This document shows positions 1 through 9,842 of a DNA stretch of 64,000 nt, one piece after another. Origin of the DNA: Xanthostigma xanthostigma (lineage: Eukaryota; Arthropoda; Insecta; Raphidioptera; Raphidiidae); the NCBI GenBank assembly GCA_963575645.1, contig OY754469.1:48938753-49002752 (forward strand), written 5' to 3'. The notes beneath the pieces are model-generated. The model was not told the DNA's origin, did not search any database, and saw nothing but the letters and a program-made list of their open reading frames with translations. The position numbers and the translations under genes are program-made. Each line of letters starts with the position of its first letter. Within the stretch, counting starts at the first letter, position 1.

Positions 1-62
1 ATATATTGTTAACAAAAATATATTTAAGAATTGTTAAAACTTTGTAAAAAACATATTCTACA

Positions 63-436
63 TATGGCACGCCGTTTTACTATTTAATAGTAAAATATTT
101 TTCCAAAAATTATAAAAATATTTAACAATTTTAATTTCAGAAAAAACATTTTGAGTGAATTTTTTTATGTGGTGACATAATAAAAATACAATATTATTAT
201 GTCATGACATAATAAAAATACAATATTATTATGTCCTGACATAATAAAAATACAATATTATTATGTCATGACATAAAATTGAATGCTTATACATAGGAAG
301 AGATAGGAAATATGCGATTTTTATTGTCACCACATAAAAAAATTCACTCAAAATTTTTTTTCTGAAATTAAAATTGTTAAATATTTTTATAATTTTTGGA
401 AAAATATTTTACTATTAGATAGTAAAACGGCGTGCC
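63..436. mobile_element. Foldback MITE, MULE-like
   Basis: Two near-identical inverted arms of roughly 115 bp run inward from GGCACGCCGTTTTAC to a shared ATGTGGTGACA. The centre holds about three tandem units built on a palindromic ACATAATA...TATTATGT core. The element is flanked by ATATTCTACA on both sides (53-62 and 437-446), a 10-bp target duplication. Long arms plus a 9-11 bp duplication are the usual signature of Mutator-like elements. No transposase is present, so it is non-autonomous. Confidence 0.7.
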
Positions 437-446
437 ATATTCTACA

Positions 447-892
447 CCTAAGGTAAAATGTCTTTATTTGCCAGTGAAATTGGCAGGTTCGGATGATTAT
501 TTCGTGATACCTTACACACATATCATTGCTTTACCATCTTTAAATATTAATTATTATAAATCGTGAACAATTCGAAATTCATAGCAAAATCGTAAAAAAA
601 TGCCACTTGCAAAAAAAATATTAGAATAAAATAATATTTAGCTCGAACATTTTCAAGTGTAACGGTTTTATGTAGTAGACAATAATTGAAGTAGAAAATG
701 ATTTTTTAATACTTCCTTTTAAGAAAAAAACTAAAACAAAATAAAATTTAAATCAGGTACATCATTTTATCAACGTTCTATAGTCTATTTGAATTTTCGT
801 AGATAACTGACAGGTCGCTTTTGGAAATGGACATTTTACATTTGCTATACAAGCATGAAAAGCAGCCATTTTATATTAGTGTGTGCAAGAAT
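447..892. other. No recognised feature
   Basis: AT-rich sequence with no repeat partner, tRNA-like box or convincing splice-bounded frame that I can see. Confidence 0.4.
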
Positions 893-894
893 CA

Positions 895-1224
895 TATATT
901 TAATACCCTCTATATTGCTAGCAAAGATTGGGAGAAAAACTTAAACACTACGGTGCATACATTTATACGTCTGTCTCACTTATCATGCTCTGAGTCTCAT
1001 GCGCATGTCCGTGAATGGATGCGCGTCAGATTTGCACATGGAACTAAGCTGTGAAAGGTAAGTGGCTTGCTCTGTTCCACTCACTAGTTGCCCCACTACA
1101 GACGCGACACTTGCGCACAACGGGTCAAATAAAAAGAAAGAGATACAAAACCGTAATTTTCTGTCTCACTTCATCGGCCATGCTTCCACTTACGGCCACT
1201 AGCAGTATAGAAGTTATTAAATAC
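895..1224. mobile_element. MITE of about 330 bp, copy 1
   Basis: Imperfect terminal inverted repeats of about 30 bp: ATATATTTAATACCC...TTGCTAGC at the left against CACTAGCAGTATAG...TATTAAATACA at the right. The whole unit recurs in inverted orientation at 38912-39247. The interior, including a segment with GACGCGAC and one with GCGCATGTCCGTG, is moderately GC-rich. The open frames here recur only because the repeat does. Superfamily not determined because the flanking duplication is unclear. Confidence 0.6.
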
Positions 1225-1736
1225 ATTTTCAATTCAAATCGAGTTTACTTTTTCAAAACAATATTTGTTTCTGAAATTAATAACAATAAGTGAGACAACC
1301 TTTGCATAAATGCAGAAAACAAGGAGCCGGCGTGTTTATCGGTTTATCTTCGTTGGACTCAGAACACAGCGGGCCTTTGCCCCCACCGCCCGTCGCCTCA
1401 TCAGCCTCGGCGTCCGATGCCGACGCATGAGAATACAATTAACAATTTGTATTCACCACCGACAACGACTTGTGTACGTGAAAATGGAAAATGCAAATTA
1501 TAAAACATCCGCTGTGGAAATTATACACAACTATTATTATGCACAGAAAATGTGACGATTGTCAAGTTAGAACTGTTGGTAATTTCATTTGAAAAAGGTC
1601 AAAGGTTAAGGAAAAGGATACTTCTAGAATAATTAGGGGGCAAAAGGACATTTTCCAACTTTTTTATATTTTTTTATTTAGGTATGTACTACAATCTTGA
1701 TTTAAACGCATCATCATAATAAATATTAATAAGCGC
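1225..1736. other. No recognised gene; mixed sequence
   Basis: Contains an 81-codon frame at 1310-1555 that is arginine-rich and GC-richer than its surroundings around 1320-1440. Nothing in the translation is recognisable. No splice-type borders or repeat partners were found. Confidence 0.3.
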
Positions 1737-2272
1737 AAAAAAACGCCATCGAATTGACACGACCCCGTAATTGTTTTTTAAAGAATTCCCTCCAGACGCC
1801 TTCTCCTTTTCACTGCGCAAATAAAACGCATCGACACGACCCGTAATTGTTTTTTTAAAGAGCTCCCCCCAGACTCCTTCTTTTTACTGCGCAAAAAACG
1901 CCATCGCATCGACACGACCCTGTAATTGTTTTTTTAAAGAACTCCCACCAAAAACCGTCCCCTTTTCACTGCGTAAAAAACATAATTTTGAAAGATCAAT
2001 TTTCCGCACTTAAAACGGCTAACTATATTAAATATTCAAGTATTTAAACAAATTTAATCGATCAATCGCAGTATATTATAATTGATTTTGATTTCTGAAG
2101 AGTAGCGGCATATAAATTAACAATCCAAATGGTATTTTTTATTTTTAAATTTTATACGACCACTTTGAAGTTTACTATCAAAATCGTTTCATAATAGGGC
2201 CGTTTACCTTATGTTATATAAAATAATACTTCTGTATTTCCAATGGATATTTTGCACATCGAGTTAACGTAC
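1737..2272. repeat. Repeat with internal minisatellite, copy 1
   Basis: The first part (1737-1981) holds about three tandem units of roughly 80-85 bp, each with GACACGACCC, TGTAATTGTTTTTT, AAAGA(A/G)CTCCC and TTTTCACTGCG. The second part shares with 61095-61200 the stretches TTTTCCGCACTTAAAAC, ATGTTATATAAAA and TGGATATTTTGCA. The locus at 60597-60830 carries a related tandem array, so both belong to one family with a variable-length core. Related units also lie inside the TTAA-flanked element at 9843-10021. Confidence 0.6.
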
Positions 2273-2277
2273 TCTAA

Positions 2278-2471
2278 GGCCTAGTTTATATGAGAGGCGT
2301 TCAACGCGCGTTGACCCAACGCGCGTTTACAGTTTCTATACAATTATTGTATATAACTGTTTACCTACATGATAACGCGCGTTATCATGTAAACAGTTAT
2401 ATACAATTGTATAGAAGTTGTAAACGCGCGTTGGGCCAACGCGCGTTGAACGCTCTTCATGTGTGCTAGGC
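2278..2471. mobile_element. PIF/Harbinger-type MITE, copy 1
   Basis: Termini GGCCTAGTTTATATGAG and GTGTGCTAGGCC are flanked by TAA on each side (2275-2277, 2472-2474). The interior is a deep palindrome built from repeated AACGCGCGTT blocks and CTATACAATTGTATA segments. A TWA duplication with G-rich ends is the norm for PIF/Harbinger (Tourist-like) MITEs. Two more copies lie at 5460-5654 and 11721-11930. Confidence 0.8.
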
Positions 2472-2565
2472 CTAACTGCATTTTTATTTTGAAAAGAAAA
2501 AACTAAATATCAATGTTTGCCTAACTGCATTTTTATTTTGAAAAGAAAGAACTAAATATCAATTT
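2471..2565. repeat. 50-bp tandem duplication
   Basis: The unit beginning CTAACTGCATTTTTATTTTG at 2471 repeats from 2521 with one or two changes. It starts exactly at the right border of the MITE, so the duplication may post-date that insertion. Confidence 0.75.
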
Positions 2566-3085
2566 ATAAACTTCAAAATGAAAATCTTTGAACTTAACTC
2601 CTTTTTTTTGGTTTTTCATGTTTACTTAAAACATTTTGTGTACGCTTAAAGTTTTTAGATGAAAATAAGTACAGAAGAGCGAAGAAAACACCTCCTTTAA
2701 GAATAACGTCAAAAAGTATTTTCTTAAACAGCAAGAGGTTAGCTAATTAAGTTAGAGATCAGCAAACACTTTATGTTAACCCCTTCAACCACCCTCGGCA
2801 CTTATATAAATGTGCCACCATACGTTGTTTAACATTATTAGAGATAACTGTGCGACTTTTAAAATTCTGTTACACATTTTTTGTAACAAAATATGTAAAT
2901 TGCTGACTGTTTTCAAACGTAAATATATAATGTTCTTGCGTTGCGTTGTAAACATCTTGAACAAAAATACACCGTGAATACAATTCAGCGAGAAAAATAT
3001 AAAATAGGGGGTTTAATTGGAATTAATGCGGAAGTTCAAATATTCGTTCGGTATTGTAATACTACATTGATACAGTTATATAGCT
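2566..3085. other. No recognised feature
   Basis: AT-rich sequence, with no repeat partner in the window and no supported frame. Confidence 0.35.
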
Positions 3086-3397
3086 TTTTGGACCAATAGG
3101 AACGCGGTAGCGATTTGTATATATGAAAACAGCATCGCAATTCAGCGAAAGTCAGGGCCATCTTGTGTGCATCGAGGGCGGTGGGTACGTCAATTAATGA
3201 AGTGATTTATTATTTTTCCCTTTTTTATCAGGGCCCCGATTACATATTACTCGTGCTAGTTGAATAAAGTAGTATGTGCGACCATTGATCGAAGGAGAAT
3301 ATTCCACTCGCGTGTTACCGCACTCGCTACGCTCCTGCGGCAAATTTCACGCTCATGGAATCTTCTCCTTCTCTCACTAGTCGCACAATATACTATT
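3086..3397 (+). promoter_or_regulatory. PLE promoter/mini-intron module, copy 1
   Basis: Homologous to 13990-14293. A CCAAT box (3093-3097) and a TATA-like TGTATATATG lie upstream of a short leader. GTGGGT (3181) and TTTTTTATCAG (ends 3231) bound a possible 51-bp intron, and AATAAA follows near 3273. The distal part is an imperfect inverted repeat: GTGCGACCATTGATCG...GGAGAATATTCCA against TGGAATCTTCTCC...TAGTCGCACA. Copy 2 joins the short tail that also ends the Penelope-like elements here, so I assign it to that family by inference. No tail is present on this copy. Confidence 0.5.
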
Positions 3398-3579
3398 TTT
3401 TTACATATAGCATTGTAACTGTATTTTATTCAAAGTAAGATATTTCACTGCTTTTTTCCGCCATTTTTTAAATAAATAAATATATATGTTTATTGTTCCC
3501 GTTATGAAAGGTTAAAACAAAAATTTTGTTTTGATTAAATGTATTGTTTATAATATAAATAAATAAAGAAAGAAAAAAA

Positions 3580-3682
3580 AATAAATAAATAAGTAATAAA
3601 TAAATAATAAATAAATAATAAATAAATAATAAATAAATAATAAATAAATAATAAATAAATAATAAATAAATAAATAATAAGT
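3580..3682. repeat. Simple repeat, TAAATAA-rich
   Basis: A near-perfect run of alternating AATAAATAAATAAT units. It explains the leucine/tyrosine-rich frame on the opposite strand. Confidence 0.9.
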
Positions 3683-4859
3683 TTGGTCTTCCATCTGCCC
3701 ATATACAAAACAAAAAAAATGTTGCAAGTTCGCAGGGACTATTGAGTCACGTTTATATAACGTTGTTATAAAAATAGATGCGCATATGAAAGAAAAAATA
3801 ACAATAATTTAAATACAGTCGAGACGAACTAAATTTAATTATAAGCGTTTCTAATTGAAACGAAAAAGGGACATTCTATAAAAAAATTATCCAACTAAAA
3901 GACATGTGAAATTCAGTGGAAAATATTTGAAAGAGAGGATGTTATAAAAACGGAAAATGGAATAAAAAGTCTATGACGGTTAGTTTATCTGTGCCTGTGT
4001 ACAAGATGTCACGAAAAAGTATACGTTTGAATTATATAACGTTGGACACCATTATAATTATTAATAATAATAATTTATTTATTTCCAATTTGTCTATACC
4101 GACATACAGTAGTTGTAAATGTTACATACAATTAAAAATAAAATATTATGTAGTCGTAAGAAATACAACTAATAATAATTAAAAAAATAGGGACTCTTTA
4201 AATGAAGATACAACGTTTGCTAACAATTATTTTTATTTTGTAACAATTATTATTATTTTATTCAACATATTTATTAACGTAAGTTTGTAACATGAATATT
4301 ATTTAATTCAACACATTTATTAATTTAAGTTTTTTTAACATGAACACTACTTCCTAGTTCATACGCTCCGCTGCCATCTTGCCTCTGTTTCTCCACATGA
4401 CCACCAGGGTGCACCAGTGGCGGCGTGGCTTTTTAAGACGTGGTGTTACAATTTAAATTAAAAAAAATTCTCGACTAATTTTTCAGACTTTTTAGCATTT
4501 AATTATTATTTTCCTTATACAACTCCGTTGTTTTGTGACGCATGCATGATTTTCTATAGGTATCTATGCGAATATTTATAAAATATATTAAATAATAATT
4601 TCCAAAGAAACATAAAAGCGTTAAAATTTTCTAGAACCTTTACAACATGTCTGAGTTTGGGTTCGAGCTCTGGGGGGTGGGAACGCAAATGTAATTAAAT
4701 TTGTTGGTTAATTGGCAATTAACGAAGGCTAATTTTCACCAACTTAATGCTAACCCCCGGCTTAACTTTTTTAGTTGACACCTGCCTGCCTTTACATAAT
4801 GAGTCAAGAGACGAAAACAGATTATCTATATCTTTGAGCTACATCTTAACGAATATTAT
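3683..4859. other. No recognised feature
   Basis: AT-rich. A short direct duplication built on CAACA(T/C)ATTTATTAA and AACATGAA lies at about 4260-4345. The frame at 3973-4182 follows low-complexity AAT runs and is not credible as a gene. Confidence 0.35.
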
Positions 4860-5065
4860 TTATGTGACTATGTTCCGCGATGTTGTGGACACGCCGTATG
4901 TTTACATTCGGACGAGCGTGGTTGACGTTGAATCGGTTAGCTTTGCCGTCGAAGCAGTGGATGCGCAAAGCGAGAGCGGGCGGACTCCAGGGGACGGACA
5001 CCTGTTGCAAGGCGCTCTGTAAGCGACGTCTCCTCCCTCGCTTCCCGCCGCATGTCCTGCAGGCA
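4860..5065. other. CpG-rich patch
   Basis: A stretch rich in CG dinucleotides inside AT-rich DNA, with open frames on both strands, including a + frame ending at 5022. None of the translations is recognisable. It could be a decayed exon, a promoter-proximal region or an older repeat core. No acceptor/donor pair frames it convincingly. Confidence 0.35.
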
Positions 5066-5459
5066 TTGCACTGGATACGTTATACGAATAACAGTTATTC
5101 TTTTGTTTGAAAAAAGTAAAAAAAAACACACATTTATAATAATCTGTTCCCGGTTTTGTGATATTATATAGTGCTAAAGGCGATATGGAAATATTCCAAT
5201 TACAGTATTGCCTGTTGAGCCTGATTACTGAAGTGCTTATTACGACAAAATAAAAGTTGACCAGCGTCTATAATCTACACGTTCTCTATTACGAGAAATT
5301 TGATCAGAAATGTTTGTATAAAAATTGATAAAAAAATGTAATTAAAATGTATAATGCCGAAATTTGAGTTCAATAACGTCCTAGAGTCCTAGACAATTCG
5401 ATATATTCCGTATCGATCTTCAGATTAAACGATTGCAGGTTATAGACGCCCGACAATTA

Positions 5460-5654
5460 GGCCTAGTTTATATGAGAGGCGTTCAACGCGCGTTTACAGT
5501 TTCTATACAATTGTATAGGACTGTTTATATGATAACGCGCGTTCAACGCGCCACCAACGCGCGTTATCATGTAAACAGTTATATACAATTGTATAGAAAC
5601 TGTAAACGCGCGTTGGGCTAACGCGCTTTGAACGCCTCTCATATAAACTAGGCC
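5460..5654. mobile_element. PIF/Harbinger-type MITE, copy 2
   Basis: The best-preserved copy: GGCCTAGTTTATATGAGAGG against CCTCTCATATAAACTAGGCC, flanked by TTA on both sides (5457-5459, 5655-5657). The centre reads as nested palindromes of AACGCGCGTT and TTATCATGTAAACAG, so a single strand could fold almost end to end. Confidence 0.85.
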
Positions 5655-5657
5655 TTA

Positions 5658-5965
5658 CTCCCTCAGTCTTCAACATTGATATTTATCTCTAGATACCTAG
5701 TTATAAATTTTTATTTAAAGTTATTTTGTAGTAGTAATCATTTTAAACGAAATTTCACATGTTCACATGTTGGAATTCATCACCGTACCGCGTACGAAGC
5801 GTATTTAAAATGGGCCCAATCGGGCCACACTTTAAGGGCGCTATTTAGAGGTTGTAAAACATTTTTGGGCCCAAAAATACCGAAAAAAATTTTCAATATC
5901 GTTTCAAATTTGATATTTAACCCTTAAGTAAAGCTTAAAATATACTGCCAAAACTTAAATAAATT
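5658..5965. other. No recognised gene
   Basis: Contains a 16-bp perfect palindrome TTTTTGGGCCCAAAAA near 5863-5878. No coding sequence or repeat partner is recognised. Confidence 0.35.
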
Positions 5966-5971
5966 CGGCCC

Positions 5972-6235
5972 AACAGAACCGAACTTAAATAAAATTATCG
6001 ACCAATTTTTCAGACAAATATATTAACAAAAAAATATCATTAATACATTAACCAAATCTTTGATTAACATCTGATTAGAACTCTTCAATAAATAAAATTA
6101 TCGACCAATTTTTCAGACAATTAATATATTAACAAAAAAATATAAAATACATTAACGTTTCGATCCGGATTTGGATCTTCATCAGAACTGATCTAAAAAT
6201 ATAAAAAGTAATTAATATTTAGTTTCTACTTATTT
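5972..6235 (-). mobile_element. Tandem Penelope-like terminal modules
   Basis: Two direct copies of the PLE terminal module, each starting AAATTATCGACCAATTTTTC on the + strand (about 5990 and 6097), are separated by the short PLE tail (AAATCTTTGATTAAC..., 6054-6088). The right-hand copy carries a hammerhead-like core (6116-6186, minus strand). Tandem or partial arrangements of terminal modules are typical of Penelope-like elements. No reverse transcriptase remains. Homologous modules lie at 13588-13862, 35190-35873, 39540-39779 and 51399-51784. Confidence 0.65.
6116..6186 (-). ncRNA. Hammerhead-ribozyme-like motif in PLE terminus
   Basis: On the minus strand the order is CTGATGA (6185 to 6179), a 5-bp stem GATCC/GGATC with loop AAATCC, then GAAAC. 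An AT-rich segment follows that can pair as GTTAATGTATT with AATATATTAAT (one bulge), then GTC (6118 to 6116). This matches the order core, stem II, GAAA, stem III, cleavage triplet. Deviations: an extra A after CTGATGA, and no convincing stem I. Hammerhead motifs in Penelope-like elements are established. Activity of this copy is not. Confidence 0.5.
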
Positions 6236-6720
6236 TTAATGAAATTTGTGAGAGATTTTTAAAAAAATCTTTCCCAAAGATCCCGAAGGTGTCGATAACA
6301 GATGAACCTCTTTAAAACCCGAATTATATTTTTTTGTCAAGTTTTAAGTTTTGTTTTAAACTTTCTGTTAAACTCCGTGTACTCTATATATTATGTAGCT
6401 GTTGTACACACACTTGAAAATACGCTACTCGTGTATGGAATATATGTGCGTGGGTGTGTTGTTGGTTTTCAATTTTTGATGATATCTTTGGCCCGGTGCT
6501 TTTTGCGACACCTTTGCCCAAGGGATTCTCTCCCTACTTCGCCGGCTTTGTTCCACACTCTAATAGGATAAAAGAAAAGAAAATTCCCTTACCCATGTCG
6601 CGCAGCAACATCGACTTTACAAAATACAGCAGTTCTCAACGTATATAACTATCGTTGCTATAACCATTGTGTTATATCGGCATTTGCTTGTTTTTATTAG
6701 TTTCATCTGTATGTACCTAT
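6236..6720. other. No recognised feature
   Basis: Open frames at 6302-6571 and 6454-6648 give no recognisable protein. No repeat partner seen. Confidence 0.3.
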
Positions 6721-7227
6721 TAGTGATGTGCCGGATATCCGTATCCGTATCCGTTAGTTCGATGGCGGATCTTTTACGGATCTTATACCTTATTAATTTT
6801 CAATTCATAGATGAAATTTCATATATATAGGTGATTAGATAATAATGAAAAAACTGTTAAATTCCATTCAGATTATTTTTTATTTTTTAAAATCGTATTT
6901 GGCACCTTTATATTGCAAACATTTATCGTAGTGAGTACCATACCAATAGTACATAACTCAAAGGTACTAAAAAACTATCTTTATAATGAGTTATTGCACA
7001 TCGATCTTTGGAAAATGACAATCTGTTATGAGAGTTAACTCTTAAAGAGGTCAATAACTTTTTCCCATAACAGATAGTCTCTTTCCAAAAGTCGATGAGC
7101 AATATTTACCGTTACGTACTCTAAGAAAGTTAAGATCCGTATCCGTATCCGCGGATCTTGAAACCTAATATCCGTATTCAGATCCGTATCCGCGGATATA
7201 CATTTTTAACGATCCGGCACATCACTA
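6721..7227. mobile_element. hAT-type MITE
   Basis: Terminal inverted repeats TAGTGATGTGCCGGAT and ATCCGGCACATCACTA bound the element. A perfect 8-bp duplication GTACCTAT flanks it (6713-6720, 7228-7235). Sub-terminal arrays of ATCCGTATCCG sit at both ends, as expected for repeated transposase-binding motifs. No transposase, so non-autonomous. Confidence 0.88.
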
Positions 7228-7235
7228 GTACCTAT

Positions 7236-7667
7236 GGATATGAAATCTTTCAAATTATTTTTTTTTAATTTCGAATCATCTGTTAGTATTTCCAGAGAAG
7301 AGATAACTGTATAGAAGTTTATTTTTAATGGAACAGTGTGGCTGAACATTTTAGTTTGTCTTGTTTCCGTTAGATGACAGAACGATCGAAGTTTAATATC
7401 GGTGACCAGAGGTGCGGAACGTATATTTCTCATCTTCAGAAGTAAATTTGAGCGTTTATCTATAAACGCCGTAAGAAATAAGAAATTCATCAAGTTCTGT
7501 CGATTTTTTTTAAATTAATAAAACATAAAAAATACAATGATTAAGGTGTGAAGCTGAAATTATTAATTATCGCCACCTGGCGTTGCGGTTCCGAAACTTG
7601 AGTGCGCCGCATCACCATGACAATAGGGGTGGGGAATGACGCTTTGGAGTGATCAAATATAACATAG
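7236..7667. other. No recognised gene
   Basis: A minus-strand frame of 95 codons (7206-7493) starts here and runs into the hAT right end, so it is not a real gene. A GC-richer patch lies at about 7570-7640. Confidence 0.35.
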
Positions 7668-8364
7668 TAGTGATGTCGATTATCGTTACTTTTAAGTATT
7701 CGTTACTACTCGGTACTTTGGTATTAAGTAATCATTTCAACTACTCGTTACTTTGATTACTTTGATTACTTATACTTAGGTTACATACATAAAATGTAGT
7801 ACGTCGTGTCTAATTAAATATAATAGGTAATCGTTTTTTATGCATGCGGCCGTGAGCTATTGTTTTTTAGGAAGTATGTGTTGCGAATGCGATGTAAAGC
7901 AAAACTGTAGGAAAAAACGAACTTTAGTTATGTAAAAGTTATTTATTTAAATAAAAAAAATAATCTAATATTGTTTTAAATCAAAAACGAAACTTAACTT
8001 AAGATAAAAGGTAAGGTTTGCAGGAACTTACGGCGATTAATTTGACTTATATCGGCTCGCTTGACAATAATAAAACTCCCGAATAATCAGATAAAGTACC
8101 TAATCAATAGCCTAAATTAATACAGTCCGAAATGCGAAACGGCCGAAACGCTAATGAATATTCTTATACTCGCATAATAAAATAATCAATAGTAATCAAT
8201 AATCAATAGTAATCATTGTAATCAATAATCAATAATAATCAATAATCAAAAGTAATCATTCAAGTTAAAGTAACGATTTACTTTTCGAATCGGTAATCGT
8301 TACTTCGGGTATTCTAAAGTAACGAGTAGTTTCGTATCGTATCGTTACTTTGTCGACATCTCTA
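7668..8364. mobile_element. hAT-type element, copy 1
   Basis: Ends TAGTGATGTCGA and TCGACATCTCTA, flanked by TAACATAG on both sides (7660-7667 and 8365-8372). Sub-terminal regions are dense in GTAACGA/TTACTTT motifs and the interior has AATCAATAGTAATCA iterations. The same family is present at 58406-59034 with an independent 8-bp duplication. Non-autonomous. Confidence 0.9.
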
Positions 8365-8372
8365 TAACATAG

Positions 8373-8761
8373 TCTCTCTTCTCTGGTATTACAGTTTCAG
8401 AAGCACTGAAGATATGCAAAGAAATTGTATAGTTGTAGTAGGTACACTGAAAACCTTGTATGTTACTAAACGGATACTCTTTGTAAATACTTGTGTAGTT
8501 ACTCCACATGCGCTCTTAAGCTAAAACTGTCAGCTTATCTTGAGAAACTCTGTGAGACAGATGAATTAAATTTAATCATACCACCTTGTTAGTAGAGGTA
8601 AAAAATTATTTAATACTTTTGTGTTACATTTTCGGAATAACCGAAGTACACAGATTATACAACCTAGATAGAAATAGTTTTAGTCAGTTAAAAACGTTCT
8701 CGGCGTTCGGAGGAGGTGAAAGAGGAAGAGGAAGCCTTTTTGTGACTTCCGATACCGGTTA
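8373..8761. other. No recognised feature
   Basis: AT-rich with a purine-rich patch (GGAGGAGGTGAAAGAGGAAG) near 8710. No repeat partner. Confidence 0.3.
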
Positions 8762-8959
8762 ATGTGCATCGTTAAAGAAAATAGCCAATATTTTCAATGG
8801 CTTTCAATTTGTATTTCTTTTGTCAAAGTGAACTTTACGGTTATAGAAATATGTGAGGAATGCATCAAACACGATTGTCCATTGTGTTTTGTTGAAAAGT
8901 TAAATAAGTTATTACATTGTGGCGATAAAATTCCGTGTAGCTGTCATTTTATTTATTAA
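8762..8959 (+). CDS. Cysteine-rich open frame, unrecognised
   Basis: A 65-codon frame whose second half is unusually rich in cysteine and histidine: ICEECIKHDCPLC, then LLHCGDKIPCSCHF before the stop. The spacing C-x2-C-x5-C-x2-C and H-C-x5-C-x-C resembles metal-binding modules, but I cannot place it in a family. TTATAG just upstream of the cysteine block (about 8848) could be a splice acceptor, which would make this a terminal exon rather than a complete gene. No repeat partner was found here. Chance cannot be excluded at this length. Confidence 0.2.
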   Translation: MCIVKENSQYFQWLSICISFVKVNFTVIEICEECIKHDCPLCFVEKLNKLLHCGDKIPCSCHFIY

Positions 8960-9499
8960 TACGGGTAATCATATACAGACTGTTCGAGAATTTTTTTACT
9001 AATACTACGACTTTATTTTTAAACAGAAACAATAGGCATGATGACAGATTTTGAAATCCAGCTCTATAATGTAGGTACACGTCTCTATTTCTGAAAAAAA
9101 AAACATTATTTCTGTCTATTTTGAAGTAATCGCAAAAACGCGTGTGACGTCATGCCTTAGTGACAGCTGACATGGGTGTGGAACTGTGGTTCAGAGGTAT
9201 TTCTTATAAAGGTACGAAAAATTACTTAATGATATGATTTATAGGTATTAAGTATTTTCTTAAAAGTAGTACGGTTTTATTTAGTTGCAAGTTAACTAAC
9301 CTCAAAAATAACCTACGACATAAGTGTTACAAAATGTCATAAAAACGAATAAATAACAAATCAAGTAATTAAATGATGTAACAAAAATTTAAGCAACACC
9401 GTGATGATTTACTTTAAGTGTTTATATTCTCTTTGATTTAAGAAGGCGTGACGTCATTCGGTATTTCAGTCAACATGGCCGATTGCAGTAAACAGTGGC
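8960..9499. other. No gene; two GTGACGTCAT sites
   Basis: Palindromic TGACGTCA occurs at 9145-9152 and 9449-9456, in similar contexts (TGACGTCATGCC...GACAGCTGACATGG and TGACGTCATTCGG...CAGTCAACATGG). This suggests a diverged direct repeat about 300 bp apart. Confidence 0.35.
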
Positions 9500-9537
9500 A
9501 ATCTAAAAATTCGGGCAAAGCCGAACCGGGCCGCTAG
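9500..9537 (+). mobile_element. Helitron-type 3' end
   Basis: GGGCAAAGCCGAACCGGGCCGCTAG followed by T matches the 3' end seen in other Helitron families here (CTAG|T preceded by a GC-rich segment). No matching A|TC start was located upstream, so only the end is called. Confidence 0.45.
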
Positions 9538-9648
9538 TATAACATAATCTACTAGAAGTTCCCAGAAGCCTACGATATATATATATATCTTATGTATCTA
9601 AGCTGTTTAAAGTTTATAATTTACAGTCTTCTCTCTTTTTACTTGTAG

Positions 9649-9767
9649 ATGTGGCGCTTTAAAAATGCTATCCGGACTCAAGCTCAGAGTGGATTGGCGC
9701 GACAGTATGCCGGGCAAAGCTCTAGTGTGCCGACTATACTTACGGGACAGCGGGGACACAAAAAAAG
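9649..9767 (+). CDS. Candidate internal exon, product unknown
   Basis: An excellent acceptor (TCTTCTCTCTTTTTACTTGTAG) precedes 119 nt that end at AAAAAAG|GTAAAA. Read from 9650 it encodes 39 residues without a stop, including SGLKLRVDWRDSMPGKAL then VCRLYLRDSGD. The composition (charged, alternating hydrophobic, codons unlike the AT-rich flanks) looks like genuine protein. A second frame starting at the ATG directly after the AG is also open, so the frame is not certain. I do not recognise the family. It has no repeat copy in the window, which favours host exon over transposon. It would be phase 2 in, phase 1 out. It lies 110 bp downstream of a Helitron end. Confidence 0.45.
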
Positions 9768-9842
9768 GTAAAAAAACGATGATTTTTGTTCTTATTATTA
9801 GTTATTTTTATTAGTTGCTTCAGTAAAATTTTACTGAATTAA

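Noticed and set aside
1741-1981. CRISPR array from regularly spaced repeats
   Set aside because: The units are contiguous tandem copies of about 80-85 bp, not short repeats separated by unique spacers, and the DNA is eukaryotic.
3590-3680. CRISPR-like or regulatory array
   Set aside because: Simple TAAATAA microsatellite without spacers.
3468-3713. 81-codon minus frame
   Set aside because: Translation of a TAAATAA simple repeat, giving a leucine/tyrosine/isoleucine run.
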